From: Janthinobacterium sp. PC23-8
GTDB lineage: Bacteria; Pseudomonadota; Gammaproteobacteria; Burkholderiales; Burkholderiaceae_D
Direction of reading: 5' to 3'
Assembly (NCBI RefSeq): GCF_002250505.1
Contig: NZ_NJGY01000001.1
Span: 1,422,489-1,486,488 of the forward strand
DNA: 64,000 nucleotides
A program made the position numbers and the translations under genes. A model generated the notes under the pieces. It searched no databases and was not told the DNA's origin. It saw only the letters and a list, made by a program, of their open reading frames with translations. This document shows, piece after piece, positions 24,672-32,995 of this stretch. Position 1 is the stretch's first letter; each line of letters starts with the position of its first letter.

Positions 24672-26690
24672 ATGAACCGTCCCCCCACTTTCGCGCGCCG
24701 TTTTAAATTGTCCAGTCCGGTGCGCTGGCTGCTGCCGGTGATCCTGCTGCTGCTGTTCCTGTCGGTCCTGTTCTGGTTGCCATGGCAGGCGCGCCAGATG
24801 GAAAGCAACGAACGCCAGGAACAGCTGATCGCCGACACCCTGTGGGTGGAGCAAACCATCCGCTTTCAGCTTGGACGCAATGAGGAAAGCCTGTACAACC
24901 TGGGGGCCGACATCGCCAGCGGCATGCTGGACACGCCAAAGGTGCGCGAGCGGCTGCAGCAGATGTTGCGCAATGGCCGTGAACTGCAGCGCGTGCTGTG
25001 GCTCGACACCAGCGGCAAGATGCTCGCCAGCAGCGACGCCGGCGTGCCCCATGCGCTGACGTTCGCGCCCGCTTCGCTGACGGCCGCCGACAATGCGCGC
25101 CGGCTGCACCGTGGCCAGTACGCCCAGCCGGCGCAGCAAAGCGGCTTTCCCGACGTCCCGCCCGGCGCCATGCTGATGGACTACCATCAGCCTTTGTACA
25201 ACGGCCAGCACTATATCGGCAGCCTGGTGGCCACCTATCAGATCAGTAGCCTGCTCGATGAAATGGTGCCCTGGTGGTTCGCCCAGGATAACCAGATTTC
25301 GCTGATCGACCGCGACGACAAGGTGCTGGCGCGGCGCGCCGCCGCCGGCCCCGGCCACGGCGTCTACACGCACAAGCGCGCGCTCGACGTGCCGGGCGCG
25401 AACATCACCCTGTTTACCGACAGCGTGAAAAGCCAGCCCAAGCTGCTGCCCAACCTGCTGGTCGGCTCGGTCATCGCCCTGTCGCTCGGTTTGCTGTGGA
25501 GCTTGCTGGCCCTGTGGCGCCATATCTCGCGCCGTCTGACGGCCGAAGGCGCGCTGCGCCAGCAGATGCTGTTTCGCACGGCGATGGAAAATTCGCTGGT
25601 CACCGGCATGCGCGCGCGCGACCTGGAGGGGCGCGTGACGTATGTGAATCCGGCGTTCTGCCAGATGGTCGGCTACAGCTCGGCAGACATCCTGGGACGA
25701 TTGCCGCCGATGCCCTACTGGGCGCCCGAAGCAATGGACGAATACCAGCAGCGCTTTGCCAAGGCGCTGGCCGGCGACCTGACGCCGCAGTTCGAAACCT
25801 ATTTCCAGCGCCCCGACGGCACCCGCGTGCCGGTGCTGATTTTCGAGGCGCCGCTGGTCGACAAGAACGGCAAGCAGACCGGCTGGATGGGCTCCGTGCT
25901 CGATATCTCGGACCGCAAGCGGGTCGAGGAACTCAATCGCCAGCAGCAGGAAAAGCTGCAGACCAGTTCGCGCCTGGCCACCATGGGCGAACTGGCCTCC
26001 ATGCTCGCGCATGAGCTGAACCAGCCGCTGGCGGCCATTTCCAGCTATACCACCGGCGCGCTGAACCTGATCAGCAGGGCCAGCGACAGCGGCCAGCCGG
26101 TACCAGCCAATACCCTCAAACCGGCGCTGGAGCAGGCCAGCGCGCAGGCGCAGCGGGCTGGCCAGATCATCCGCAGCGTGCACGATTTCGTGCGCAAGAG
26201 CGAGCCGCAGCGCCAGGACATCGCTGTGCGCAGCCTGCTCGATGGCATCCGCGCGCTGATCGACCTGCAGGCGCGCAAATTCTATGTCACCATCGTCGAG
26301 GAAATTGCGCCCGAGCTGCCGCTGCTGCATGCCGATCCGGTGATGATCGAGCAGGTGCTGCTGAACCTGACGCGCAACGCCATCGAGGCGATGCAGGACG
26401 CCGCGCCTGGACGGCGTATCATGCGCCTGCGCGCCAGTTACGACGCACAGCAGGAAATGGTGACGGTGGAGGTGATCGACCAGGGCCATGGCATCCCCGA
26501 GGAGGTGGCCGAACGCCTGTTTTCGCCGTTTTTCTCGACCAAGGCCGAAGGCATGGGCATGGGCCTCAATATCTGCCGCACCGCCATCGAGTTCCATGGC
26601 GGCGCGCTGACTTTTGGTGCGAACCCGGCCGGCGGCACCATCTTCACCTTCAGCGTGCCGGCCGTGCCGCGCACCGTAACCGCAACGTAA
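24672..26690 (+). CDS. dctS: C4-dicarboxylate sensor histidine kinase, DctS-like
   Basis: A 672-residue kinase. Two membrane segments (about residues 17-38 and 255-277) bracket a periplasmic sensory region of about 220 residues. A cytoplasmic PAS domain follows (NPAFCQMVGYSSADILGR), then a dimerisation domain with the phosphoacceptor His in SMLAHELNQPLAAISSY and an ATPase domain (LLNLTRNAIEAMQD, DQGHGIPEE, GMGMGLNICRTAIEF). Together with the FixJ-type regulator downstream it matches Rhodobacter DctS/DctR and not the NtrC-type DctB/DctD system. It is divergent from dctPQM. Confidence 0.9.
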   Translation: MNRPPTFARRFKLSSPVRWLLPVILLLLFLSVLFWLPWQARQMESNERQEQLIADTLWVEQTIRFQLGRNEESLYNLGADIASGMLDTPKVRERLQQMLRNGRELQRVLWLDTSGKMLASSDAGVPHALTFAPASLTAADNARRLHRGQYAQPAQQSGFPDVPPGAMLMDYHQPLYNGQHYIGSLVATYQISSLLDEMVPWWFAQDNQISLIDRDDKVLARRAAAGPGHGVYTHKRALDVPGANITLFTDSVKSQPKLLPNLLVGSVIALSLGLLWSLLALWRHISRRLTAEGALRQQMLFRTAMENSLVTGMRARDLEGRVTYVNPAFCQMVGYSSADILGRLPPMPYWAPEAMDEYQQRFAKALAGDLTPQFETYFQRPDGTRVPVLIFEAPLVDKNGKQTGWMGSVLDISDRKRVEELNRQQQEKLQTSSRLATMGELASMLAHELNQPLAAISSYTTGALNLISRASDSGQPVPANTLKPALEQASAQAQRAGQIIRSVHDFVRKSEPQRQDIAVRSLLDGIRALIDLQARKFYVTIVEEIAPELPLLHADPVMIEQVLLNLTRNAIEAMQDAAPGRRIMRLRASYDAQQEMVTVEVIDQGHGIPEEVAERLFSPFFSTKAEGMGMGLNICRTAIEFHGGALTFGANPAGGTIFTFSVPAVPRTVTAT

Positions 26691-26742
26691 CGCATAACGC
26701 GACCAACGCATAACGACAGCGACGACTGTTACCGGAGAGACC

Positions 26743-27327
26743 ATGCTGCATATTATCGACGACGAAGAAGTAGTGCGCGACTCCCTGTCCTGGCTGGCCG
26801 CCTCGCGCGGCATCGAGGCCCGCAGCTACGCCAGCGCACAGCAGTTCCTCGACAGCCTGGACGGCAGCTTTGACGAACAGGGCGACTGCGTGCTGCTCGA
26901 CGTGCGCATGCCCGACATGAACGGCATCGCCCTGTTCGACCAGTTGGTCAAGCGCGACCTGGCGGCGCGCCTGCCGGTGATTTTCCTCACCGGCCACGGC
27001 GACGTGCCGATGGCCGTCGACAGCCTGAAACGCGGCGCGCTCGATTTCTTTGAAAAGCCGTTCAACGACAACGACCTGATGGACCGCGTGCAGCAGGGCC
27101 TGGCCAGCTCGCGCCAGGCCGGCGAACTGGCCGCCGTGCACGCCCGCCTGGCCACCCTGTCGACGCGCGAGCGCGAAGTGCTGGACCTGATTTTGGCCGG
27201 CAAGATGAACAAGGTGGTAGCCGACAAGCTGGGCATCAGCATGCGCACGGTGGAAGTGCACCGCGCGCATATTTTCGACAAGATGCAGGTCAAGACGGCG
27301 GTGGAGCTGGCGGGGTTGCTGAAGTAG
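26743..27327 (+). CDS. dctR: FixJ/LuxR-family response regulator, DctR-like
   Basis: A 194-residue regulator. The receiver domain carries IIDDEEVVRDSL, phosphoacceptor D53 in LLDVRMPDMNG, the Thr in FLTGHGDV and Lys in FFEKPFND. The C-terminal LuxR helix-turn-helix reads LSTREREVLDLILAGKMNKV, then LGISMRTVEVHRAHIFDKM. It lies 52 bp after the kinase gene on the same strand. It presumably activates dctPQM through the 22-bp palindrome between the two transcription units. Confidence 0.9.
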   Translation: MLHIIDDEEVVRDSLSWLAASRGIEARSYASAQQFLDSLDGSFDEQGDCVLLDVRMPDMNGIALFDQLVKRDLAARLPVIFLTGHGDVPMAVDSLKRGALDFFEKPFNDNDLMDRVQQGLASSRQAGELAAVHARLATLSTREREVLDLILAGKMNKVVADKLGISMRTVEVHRAHIFDKMQVKTAVELAGLLK

Positions 27328-27416
27328 CCCCTTAGCCTTAGCCGGCAAGTTACGTCCCTGCGCCTTGAGTCCACCCGCAAAGCGAATTAAAACCTGAGTC
27401 GCCGGCACGGGCACAT

Positions 27417-27444
27417 CGGGCCGCGTCTCCGGCCCGCCGTTTTG
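27417..27444 (+). terminator. Possible terminator after dctR
   Basis: CGGGCC/GGCCCG arms (27417-27422, 27431-27436) with an 8-base loop are followed by CCGTTTTG. The stem is short but GC-rich, 90 bases past the dctR stop. It faces the convergent ferric-reductase gene. Confidence 0.45.
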
Positions 27445-27511
27445 TGCCTTGCGCCTGCAAATGCATGGCACAGCTTAACCAGACGACATCAGCATCAGCC
27501 GCCGGGCTTGA

Positions 27512-28339
27512 TCAATCATCATGGTGTTCATGATGCTCGGCCGTGCCATGCTTCCAGTAACTGGCCACATGCAAATGCTGCTTCGGCACGCCGGCGTCGA
27601 TAAAATGCGTGCGCAGCCCCTGCACCTGCGCATGCTCGCACGCCACCCACACATGGCCGTCGCCCTGCTGCGGCAAGGCGATCGCGCGCAGTTCTTCCAG
27701 CAAGAGCGCGCCGCTGCGGCCATTGCGCCCGACCCAGTGCAGATCGACCTGCGCGACTGACTCCAGCGCCAGCTGCTCGCCATCCTCGATGGTTTCAATC
27801 ACGGCAATCGCGCGCGCGCCGGCCGGCAGTTGTTCCAGGCGGCGCGCGATCGCCGGCAGCGCCGTCTGGTCGCCGACCAGCACATACCAGTCAAAGTCGA
27901 GCGGCACCACCATCGAGCCGCGCGGCCCGCCCACGCCCAGGGTCTGGCCCGGCGCCGCTTGCGCGGCCCAGCTTGATGCCGGCCCGTCGCCATGCAGCAC
28001 GAAGTCGATCTCGAGCTCGCCCTTGAGCGGGTCGTAGCGGCGCGGCGTGTAGTTGCGCGCGACCGGACGCGCGCCGTCGGCGTATTGAATCGGATTGGCG
28101 CCCTTGCCCAGCGCCGGCAATACCGGCCGGCTGTCGCCGGACGCCGGGAAAAACAGTTTGACGTGGTCGTCGTGCGAGGGCGACACAAAACCGTCAAGGT
28201 CGCCGCCGGCCAGGGTGATGCGGCGCATGTGCGCCGTCAGCGCCTCGGTGCGCACCACCGTCAGTACGCGCAGCTTGAGTTCATGGCGCAGGCGTTCGAC
28301 GGCGTGCGGGCGCTGGGAAGTGCTTGCTGCATCAGTCAT
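27512..28339 (-). CDS. Siderophore-interacting / ferric-chelate reductase, YqjH-like
   Basis: A 275-residue FAD- and NAD(P)H-binding reductase of the ViuB/YqjH family, which releases iron from ferric siderophores in the cytoplasm. The FAD-binding motif RNYTPRRYDPLKGELEIDFV, the phosphate loop GGPRGSMVVP, the nucleotide-binding VLVGDQTALPAIARRLE and the terminal HVASYWKHG are all family hallmarks. It follows the PadR-type regulator by 23 bp on the same strand. In E. coli yqjH is repressed by the adjacent YqjI, so the pairing here supports both calls. The C-terminus is His-rich. Confidence 0.9.
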   Translation of the reverse strand: MTDAASTSQRPHAVERLRHELKLRVLTVVRTEALTAHMRRITLAGGDLDGFVSPSHDDHVKLFFPASGDSRPVLPALGKGANPIQYADGARPVARNYTPRRYDPLKGELEIDFVLHGDGPASSWAAQAAPGQTLGVGGPRGSMVVPLDFDWYVLVGDQTALPAIARRLEQLPAGARAIAVIETIEDGEQLALESVAQVDLHWVGRNGRSGALLLEELRAIALPQQGDGHVWVACEHAQVQGLRTHFIDAGVPKQHLHVASYWKHGTAEHHEHHDD

Positions 28340-28362
28340 GTTCTGTCCTTTGTCGGTGAAGA

Positions 28363-28998
28363 TCAGTGGCCGTCGACGATCTCGTTGGCGGCTTTTTCCA
28401 GGATGGCGGCTACCCGTTCGGTCTGCTCGTCGCTCCAGCTGGTTTTATTGAGCAGCAGCGCGTGCTTGAGGGTATGCATGGCCTGGTGCAGGCGCTCGGG
28501 CAGCGCGCGGCGCGCCTGCATGCGGGCGACCATGTCGAGACGGGCGAAAATGCCGTCGACCTGGGCACGGTTGGCGTCGAGATAAAGGCGGCCCTGCTCC
28601 GTGATGGTATAGAGCTTCTTGCCGCTGCCGCTATCGGACGCCGTCACCTGGTCCTGCTCTTCGAGCAAGGTCAAGGTCGGGTAGACCGCGCCCGGGCTGG
28701 GGGCATAGGCGCCGGCGCAACGCTCTTCGATGGCCTTGATGATTTCGTAACCGTGGCGCGGGCTGATCTCGATCAGCGCCAGCACGATCAGCGGCAGGTC
28801 GCCGCGGCCAAACACGCGCTCGGCGCGTTCGCCGCGCCCGCCACGGCCCATGCCGTCGCCGCGTTCGCCGCCGTTGCCGTCAAGGCCGCCACGCGGTCCG
28901 CGCCCGTGCAGATCCATGCGCTCATGCCGATGGTGGTGGTCATGATGATGGTGATGGCGGCCGCCATGGCCCTGTTCTGTGTATGCCGAGTTTCTCAT
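28363..28998 (-). CDS. PadR-family regulator with His-rich N-terminus, YqjI-like
   Basis: A 211-residue repressor. Residues 11-27 are almost pure His (interrupted by Arg and Asp), then a Gly/Arg-rich linker, and from about residue 67 a PadR winged helix: DLPLIVLALIEISPRHGYEI, APSPGAVYPTLTLLEEQDQV and GKKLYTITEQGRLYL. E. coli YqjI has the same layout and uses the His-rich tail to sense nickel while controlling yqjH. The start has AAGAGA seven bases upstream. A long inverted repeat in its own promoter suggests autoregulation of the two-gene operon. Confidence 0.88.
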   Translation of the reverse strand: MRNSAYTEQGHGGRHHHHHDHHHRHERMDLHGRGPRGGLDGNGGERGDGMGRGGRGERAERVFGRGDLPLIVLALIEISPRHGYEIIKAIEERCAGAYAPSPGAVYPTLTLLEEQDQVTASDSGSGKKLYTITEQGRLYLDANRAQVDGIFARLDMVARMQARRALPERLHQAMHTLKHALLLNKTSWSDEQTERVAAILEKAANEIVDGH

Positions 28999-29015
28999 GT
29001 TTTCTCTTCTTTAAA

Positions 29016-29067
29016 GATATATCGTTAGTAGGTATCGTCATCTTATAACGATATATCGATAAGTCAA
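29016..29067 (-). promoter_or_regulatory. yqjI-like promoter with embedded operator
   Basis: An exact 12-bp inverted repeat, GATATATCGTTA (29016-29027) and its complement (29046-29057), flanks 18 bp. On the minus strand TTGACT (29067-29062) and TAAGAT (29045-29040) form a 16-bp-spaced promoter, with one operator arm lying entirely in the spacer. Bound repressor would block polymerase. The binding protein is inferred to be the adjacent PadR regulator. Confidence 0.6.
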
Positions 29068-29087
29068 GGAAAAGAAATGTAACTGGC

Positions 29088-30179
29088 TCAGGCCACGCCG
29101 TGCAGGGCCAGCGCCCATTCAATGTGTTCGCGCACCATCGCGGACGGATGGTCGCGCCGTGACAGCAGCGCCGCCACGATATCGGGCTGGCCCTTGGCCT
29201 TGGCCGCTGCATTGCCCATGCCGACGGCCAGGTTGCGCAGCCAGCGTTCGTGGCCGATGCGGCGGATCGCGCTGCCTTCCATGCGGCGGTTGAACTCTTC
29301 TTCGCTCCAGGCGAACAGTTGGGCCATGCCGGCGCTGCCCAGGCCGTGGCGCTCGTCGAAGTCGGGCACCACGGCGCGCTGGGCGAACTTGTTCCACGGG
29401 CAGACGGTCTGGCAATCGTCGCAGCCATACACCTTGTTGCCGATCAGTGCACGCATCTCGACCGGAATCGCGCCCTTCAATTCGATGGTGAGATAGGAGA
29501 TGCAGCGGCGCGCGTCGAGCTTGTGCGGTCCCAGAATGGCCTGGGTCGGGCACACCGTGATGCAGGCCGAGCACTGGCCGCAGCGCGGGGTCTCGGGCGC
29601 ATCGACCGGCAGCGGCACGTCGACCAGGATCTCGCCGAGAAAAAAGAAGGAGCCGCCCTGGCGGTTGATCAGCAAGGTGTGCTTGCCGCGCCAGCCCAGC
29701 CCCGCCCTGGTGGCCAGTTCGACTTCCATCACGGGCGCCGAATCGCTGAACACGCGGTAGCCGAAGTCGCCGATTTCGCCCTTGATGCGTTCGGCCAGCT
29801 GCTGCAGGCGCGAGCGCATCACCTTGTGATAGTCGCGCCCGCGCGCGTACACCGAGATCACGGCGGCCGACGGATCGGCGTCGCGCGCCGCCTCGTGTGC
29901 GCGCCAGTCGGGCCCCAGCGCCGGCGGCAGGTAGTTCATGCGCGCGCTGATGGCGCGCACCGTACCCGGCACCAGTTCGGCCGGACGCGCACGCTTCATG
30001 CCGTGGCTGGCCATGTATTCCATCTCGCCGTGATACCCTGCGTCCAGCCAGGCCTGCAAGGGCGCCTCCATGTGCGCCAGGTCGACATCGGCGATGCGCA
30101 CCTCGGCAAAACCGAGCTCGCGCCCCCATTGCTTGATGGTGCGCGCCAAGGCGACGAGATCGGTGACGGTGGTGGACAT
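29088..30179 (-). CDS. queG: Epoxyqueuosine reductase QueG
   Basis: A 363-residue cobalamin-dependent iron-sulfur enzyme that reduces epoxyqueuosine to queuosine in tRNA. Two ferredoxin-like cluster motifs are present: CGQCSACITVCPTQAI and CDDCQTVCPWN. The N-terminal cobalamin-binding region shows GYHGEMEYMASHG and ISVYARGRDYHKVMRSRL. The C-terminal HEAT-like part (GHERWLRNLAVGMGNAAAKA) contacts tRNA in the family. It is divergent from tsaE. Confidence 0.95.
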   Translation of the reverse strand: MSTTVTDLVALARTIKQWGRELGFAEVRIADVDLAHMEAPLQAWLDAGYHGEMEYMASHGMKRARPAELVPGTVRAISARMNYLPPALGPDWRAHEAARDADPSAAVISVYARGRDYHKVMRSRLQQLAERIKGEIGDFGYRVFSDSAPVMEVELATRAGLGWRGKHTLLINRQGGSFFFLGEILVDVPLPVDAPETPRCGQCSACITVCPTQAILGPHKLDARRCISYLTIELKGAIPVEMRALIGNKVYGCDDCQTVCPWNKFAQRAVVPDFDERHGLGSAGMAQLFAWSEEEFNRRMEGSAIRRIGHERWLRNLAVGMGNAAAKAKGQPDIVAALLSRRDHPSAMVREHIEWALALHGVA

Positions 30180-30274
30180 AGGAAACTTTACGAAATGCGG
30201 CAGCAGCGCTGGCGGTTACAATGACTGCTGCGCGCAGGCGCAGGCGGCCTCTATTTTATGCGATACCGACAACC

Positions 30275-30763
30275 ATGACCGAACACTTCAAAGCCCATCT
30301 CCACGATGAAGCCGGCACGGCCGCCCTGGGCAGCGCCCTGGCGCGCGCGCTGGCGCCGGGACTGGCGATCCATCTGCACGGTGACCTGGGCGCCGGCAAG
30401 ACGGCCCTCACGCGCGCCCTGCTGCACGCGGCCGGCCATGCGGGCCATGTAAAAAGTCCCACCTACACCCTGTCCGAACCGTATTCGATACAGCTGGACG
30501 GCCAGGCCGTGCAGGTGATTCACTTCGACCTGTACCGCATGGGCAGCGCCGAAGAATTCCTCGACGCCGGTTTTCGCGAGGACTTCGACGGCCATAACAT
30601 CTGCATCATCGAGTGGCCGGAAAAAGCCTTTCCGGTGCTGCCGCCGGCCGACCTCGCTATTTATTTGAGCGTGGCGGGACAGGGCCGTGATGTAAAATTG
30701 CAAGCGTCTTCTGAATTGGGTCTGTCATGCCTCCACCGTCTCACATTCGCCCCGAACCTTTGA
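30275..30763 (+). CDS. tsaE: tRNA threonylcarbamoyladenosine biosynthesis ATPase TsaE
   Basis: A 162-residue P-loop ATPase that works with TsaB and TsaD to make t6A37 in tRNA. Walker A is GDLGAGKT (residues 36-43); SPTYTLSEPY, FDLYRMGSAEEFLDAGF and CIIEWPEKA are the other signatures. The ATG at 30275 follows the usual start of the family. Its last 37 bp overlap the amidase gene, a TsaE-AmiC arrangement common in betaproteobacteria. Confidence 0.95.
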   Translation: MTEHFKAHLHDEAGTAALGSALARALAPGLAIHLHGDLGAGKTALTRALLHAAGHAGHVKSPTYTLSEPYSIQLDGQAVQVIHFDLYRMGSAEEFLDAGFREDFDGHNICIIEWPEKAFPVLPPADLAIYLSVAGQGRDVKLQASSELGLSCLHRLTFAPNL

Positions 30764-32136
30764 TATCGTCGCCGATCACACGGCGTACGGTACTGAAGGC
30801 CGGCGGCACCCTGCTGTTGTCCGTGTTCGCGCCGATGTCGGCGATGGCGGCGCAAATCCTCGCCGTGCGCGTCTGGCCGGCCGACGACTACACCCGCGTC
30901 ACGCTGGAAAACGACAGCATCCTCAAGGCGACCCATTTCATCGTCAAGGACCCGGAACGCCTGGTGGTCGATATCGAGGGACTCGAACTCAATCCCACGC
31001 TCAAGGGCCTGGTGGCCAAGATCCAGTCAAACGATCCGTACATCAAGCAGGTGCGCGTGGGCCAGAACCGGCCGCACGTGGTGCGCCTGGTGTTCGACCT
31101 GAAGGAAGAAGTGCGCCCGCAGCTGTTTACCCTGCCGCCGGCGGGCGCCTATAACCACCGCCTGATCTTCGATTTGTATCCGGTGCAGGAACCGGACCTG
31201 ATCGCGCAGATGATCGAAAAAGGCGACTGGTCGAGCGACCCGAACAAGCCGTTGATGAGCGACACGCACACGCCGCCGCCGGCGCTGCCCCTGCCCGAAA
31301 GCGGCAAGCCGCCGCTGGTCGTGGTGATACCGGGCGTGCCGGCTACGCCCGCCGTGCCGGCGATGCGCCCCGACCTGCGCCCGGAACAGCGTCCCGAGGC
31401 GCGGCGCCAGCCGGGCCAGAAAGTGGTGCGCATGATTACCGTCACACTCGACCCCGGCCATGGCGGCGAGGACCCGGGCGCCAGCGGGAGCCGTGGCAGC
31501 CGCGAAAAAGACGTGGTGCTGGCCATTGCCAAGCGCTTGAAAGCCAAGCTTGAGCTGCTGCCGAACATGCGCGTGATGCTCACGCGCGACGCCGACTTTT
31601 TCGTCCCGCTCGGCATGCGCGTGGAAAAGGCGCGCAAGGTGCAGGCCGACCTGTTCGTCTCGATCCACGCCGACGCCTTCGTGCAGCCGACCGCGCGCGG
31701 TTCGTCCGTGTTCGCGCTGTCCGAAAAAGGCGCCTCCTCGAGCGCGGCGCGCTGGCTGGCGGATAAAGAAAACCAGGCCGACCTGATCGGCGGCGTCAAC
31801 ATGGGCAACCACGACCGGCAGCTGGCCAGCGTGCTGCTCGACCTGTCGACCACCGCGCAGATCAACGACAGCATGAAGCTGGGCGCGGCCGTGCTGCGCG
31901 AAATCGGCGGCATCAACCGCCTGCACAAGGGCTCGGTCGAGCAGGCCGGCTTCGCCGTGCTCAAAGCGCCCGACATTCCCTCCATCCTGATCGAGACCGC
32001 CTTTATTTCCAACCCGGAAGAAGAAGCCAAGCTGACCGACAACGGCTACCAGGACCAGATGGCCGACGCCATCGTCACGGGCATCAAGAATTATTTTGCG
32101 AAAAATCCGCCGCTGGCGAAAAGCCGCATGACCTGA
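30727..32136 (+). CDS. amiC: N-acetylmuramoyl-L-alanine amidase AmiC-type, Tat-exported
   Basis: A 469-residue periplasmic cell-wall hydrolase that splits septal peptidoglycan during daughter-cell separation. A twin-arginine signal is seen (TRRTVLK, residues 18-24, then a hydrophobic stretch ending AMAAQ). An AMIN domain follows (about residues 45-150), a Pro-rich linker, and the Amidase_3 zinc domain with H245 in LDPGHGGEDPGA, the Glu of REKDVVL, the His of SIHADAF and the catalytic Glu of ILIETAFISN. Length and order match AmiC. Confidence 0.93.
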   Translation: MPPPSHIRPEPLISSPITRRTVLKAGGTLLLSVFAPMSAMAAQILAVRVWPADDYTRVTLENDSILKATHFIVKDPERLVVDIEGLELNPTLKGLVAKIQSNDPYIKQVRVGQNRPHVVRLVFDLKEEVRPQLFTLPPAGAYNHRLIFDLYPVQEPDLIAQMIEKGDWSSDPNKPLMSDTHTPPPALPLPESGKPPLVVVIPGVPATPAVPAMRPDLRPEQRPEARRQPGQKVVRMITVTLDPGHGGEDPGASGSRGSREKDVVLAIAKRLKAKLELLPNMRVMLTRDADFFVPLGMRVEKARKVQADLFVSIHADAFVQPTARGSSVFALSEKGASSSAARWLADKENQADLIGGVNMGNHDRQLASVLLDLSTTAQINDSMKLGAAVLREIGGINRLHKGSVEQAGFAVLKAPDIPSILIETAFISNPEEEAKLTDNGYQDQMADAIVTGIKNYFAKNPPLAKSRMT

Positions 32137-32149
32137 CAGGAACACAAGC

Positions 32150-32995
32150 ATGAGCAAGAACACATTTGGCCAGTTGCCGGCCGTGACCATCCGCGCCGCC
32201 GATGGCGCGCAGGCGACGGTAACGCTGTACGGCGGCCACCTGGTGTCGTGGCGCAGCAGCGATGGCCGCGAACGCCTGTTCTGCAGCCGCGAGTCAAAGC
32301 TCGACGGCAGCCGCGCGATCCGTGGCGGCGTGCCCGTGATCTTCCCGCAGTTCGGCGCGCGCGGCGCCGGCATGCGCCACGGCTTTGCCCGCGTGGCGAC
32401 CTGGCAGCAAGCAGCCAGCGGCGTGGACGACGGCGCTGCCTGGGTCGAATTGCGCCTGACCCAGGACGCTTTGCCGCCGGCGATCGCCGCCGCCTGGCCA
32501 TTCGCGTTTGCGCTGCGCCTGCGCGTGGCGGTGCGAGACCAGTCGCTCGATATCGATTTTACCGTGCACAACACGGGCGAGCAGGCCTTCCCGTTTTCGG
32601 CCGCCCTGCACAGCTATTTCGCCATCGAGCGGCTGGACCAGGCGCGCATCACCGGCCTGCAGCGCGTGCGCTATTCGGACGAGACGCCGCCGGACGCGCT
32701 GCAAGCCGAAGAGGTGCTGCAATTTGCCGACAAGTTGGATCGCATCTATCACCAGCTGCCCGGCCCCTTGCAACTGGCCTCAGGCGGCGACACGCTGCGC
32801 CTGGCGCAACAGGGTTTTACCGATGCGGTGGTGTGGAATCCGGGCGCGCAGGACGCAGCCGCCCTGCCCGACCTGGCCGACGATGAATATACGCGTTTTG
32901 TCTGCATCGAAGCGGCCCTGATCGAGCCGGACCTGCTGGCCGCCGGCGCCGCATGGCATGGCAGCGCGCAGTTGCAGTTCAATTCGATTCCTTGA
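32150..32995 (+). CDS. D-hexose-6-phosphate mutarotase (YeaD-like)
   Basis: A 281-residue aldose-1-epimerase-fold enzyme that interconverts anomers of glucose-6-phosphate. Recognisable stretches are ATVTLYGGHLVSW, AIRGGVPVIFPQFG, MRHGFARVATW, the central ALHSYFAIERLD with catalytic His, VVWNPGA and YTRFVCIEAAL with catalytic Glu. No signal peptide. The start at 32150 has AGGAAC a few bases upstream. It overlaps the convergent carbonic anhydrase gene by 17 bp. Confidence 0.92.
   Translation: MSKNTFGQLPAVTIRAADGAQATVTLYGGHLVSWRSSDGRERLFCSRESKLDGSRAIRGGVPVIFPQFGARGAGMRHGFARVATWQQAASGVDDGAAWVELRLTQDALPPAIAAAWPFAFALRLRVAVRDQSLDIDFTVHNTGEQAFPFSAALHSYFAIERLDQARITGLQRVRYSDETPPDALQAEEVLQFADKLDRIYHQLPGPLQLASGGDTLRLAQQGFTDAVVWNPGAQDAAALPDLADDEYTRFVCIEAALIEPDLLAAGAAWHGSAQLQFNSIP

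Noticed and set aside
24657-26813. A 718-codon open frame on the minus strand across the dctS-like gene
   Set aside because: It lies opposite a well-supported kinase and shows no domain; composition is that of an antisense shadow.
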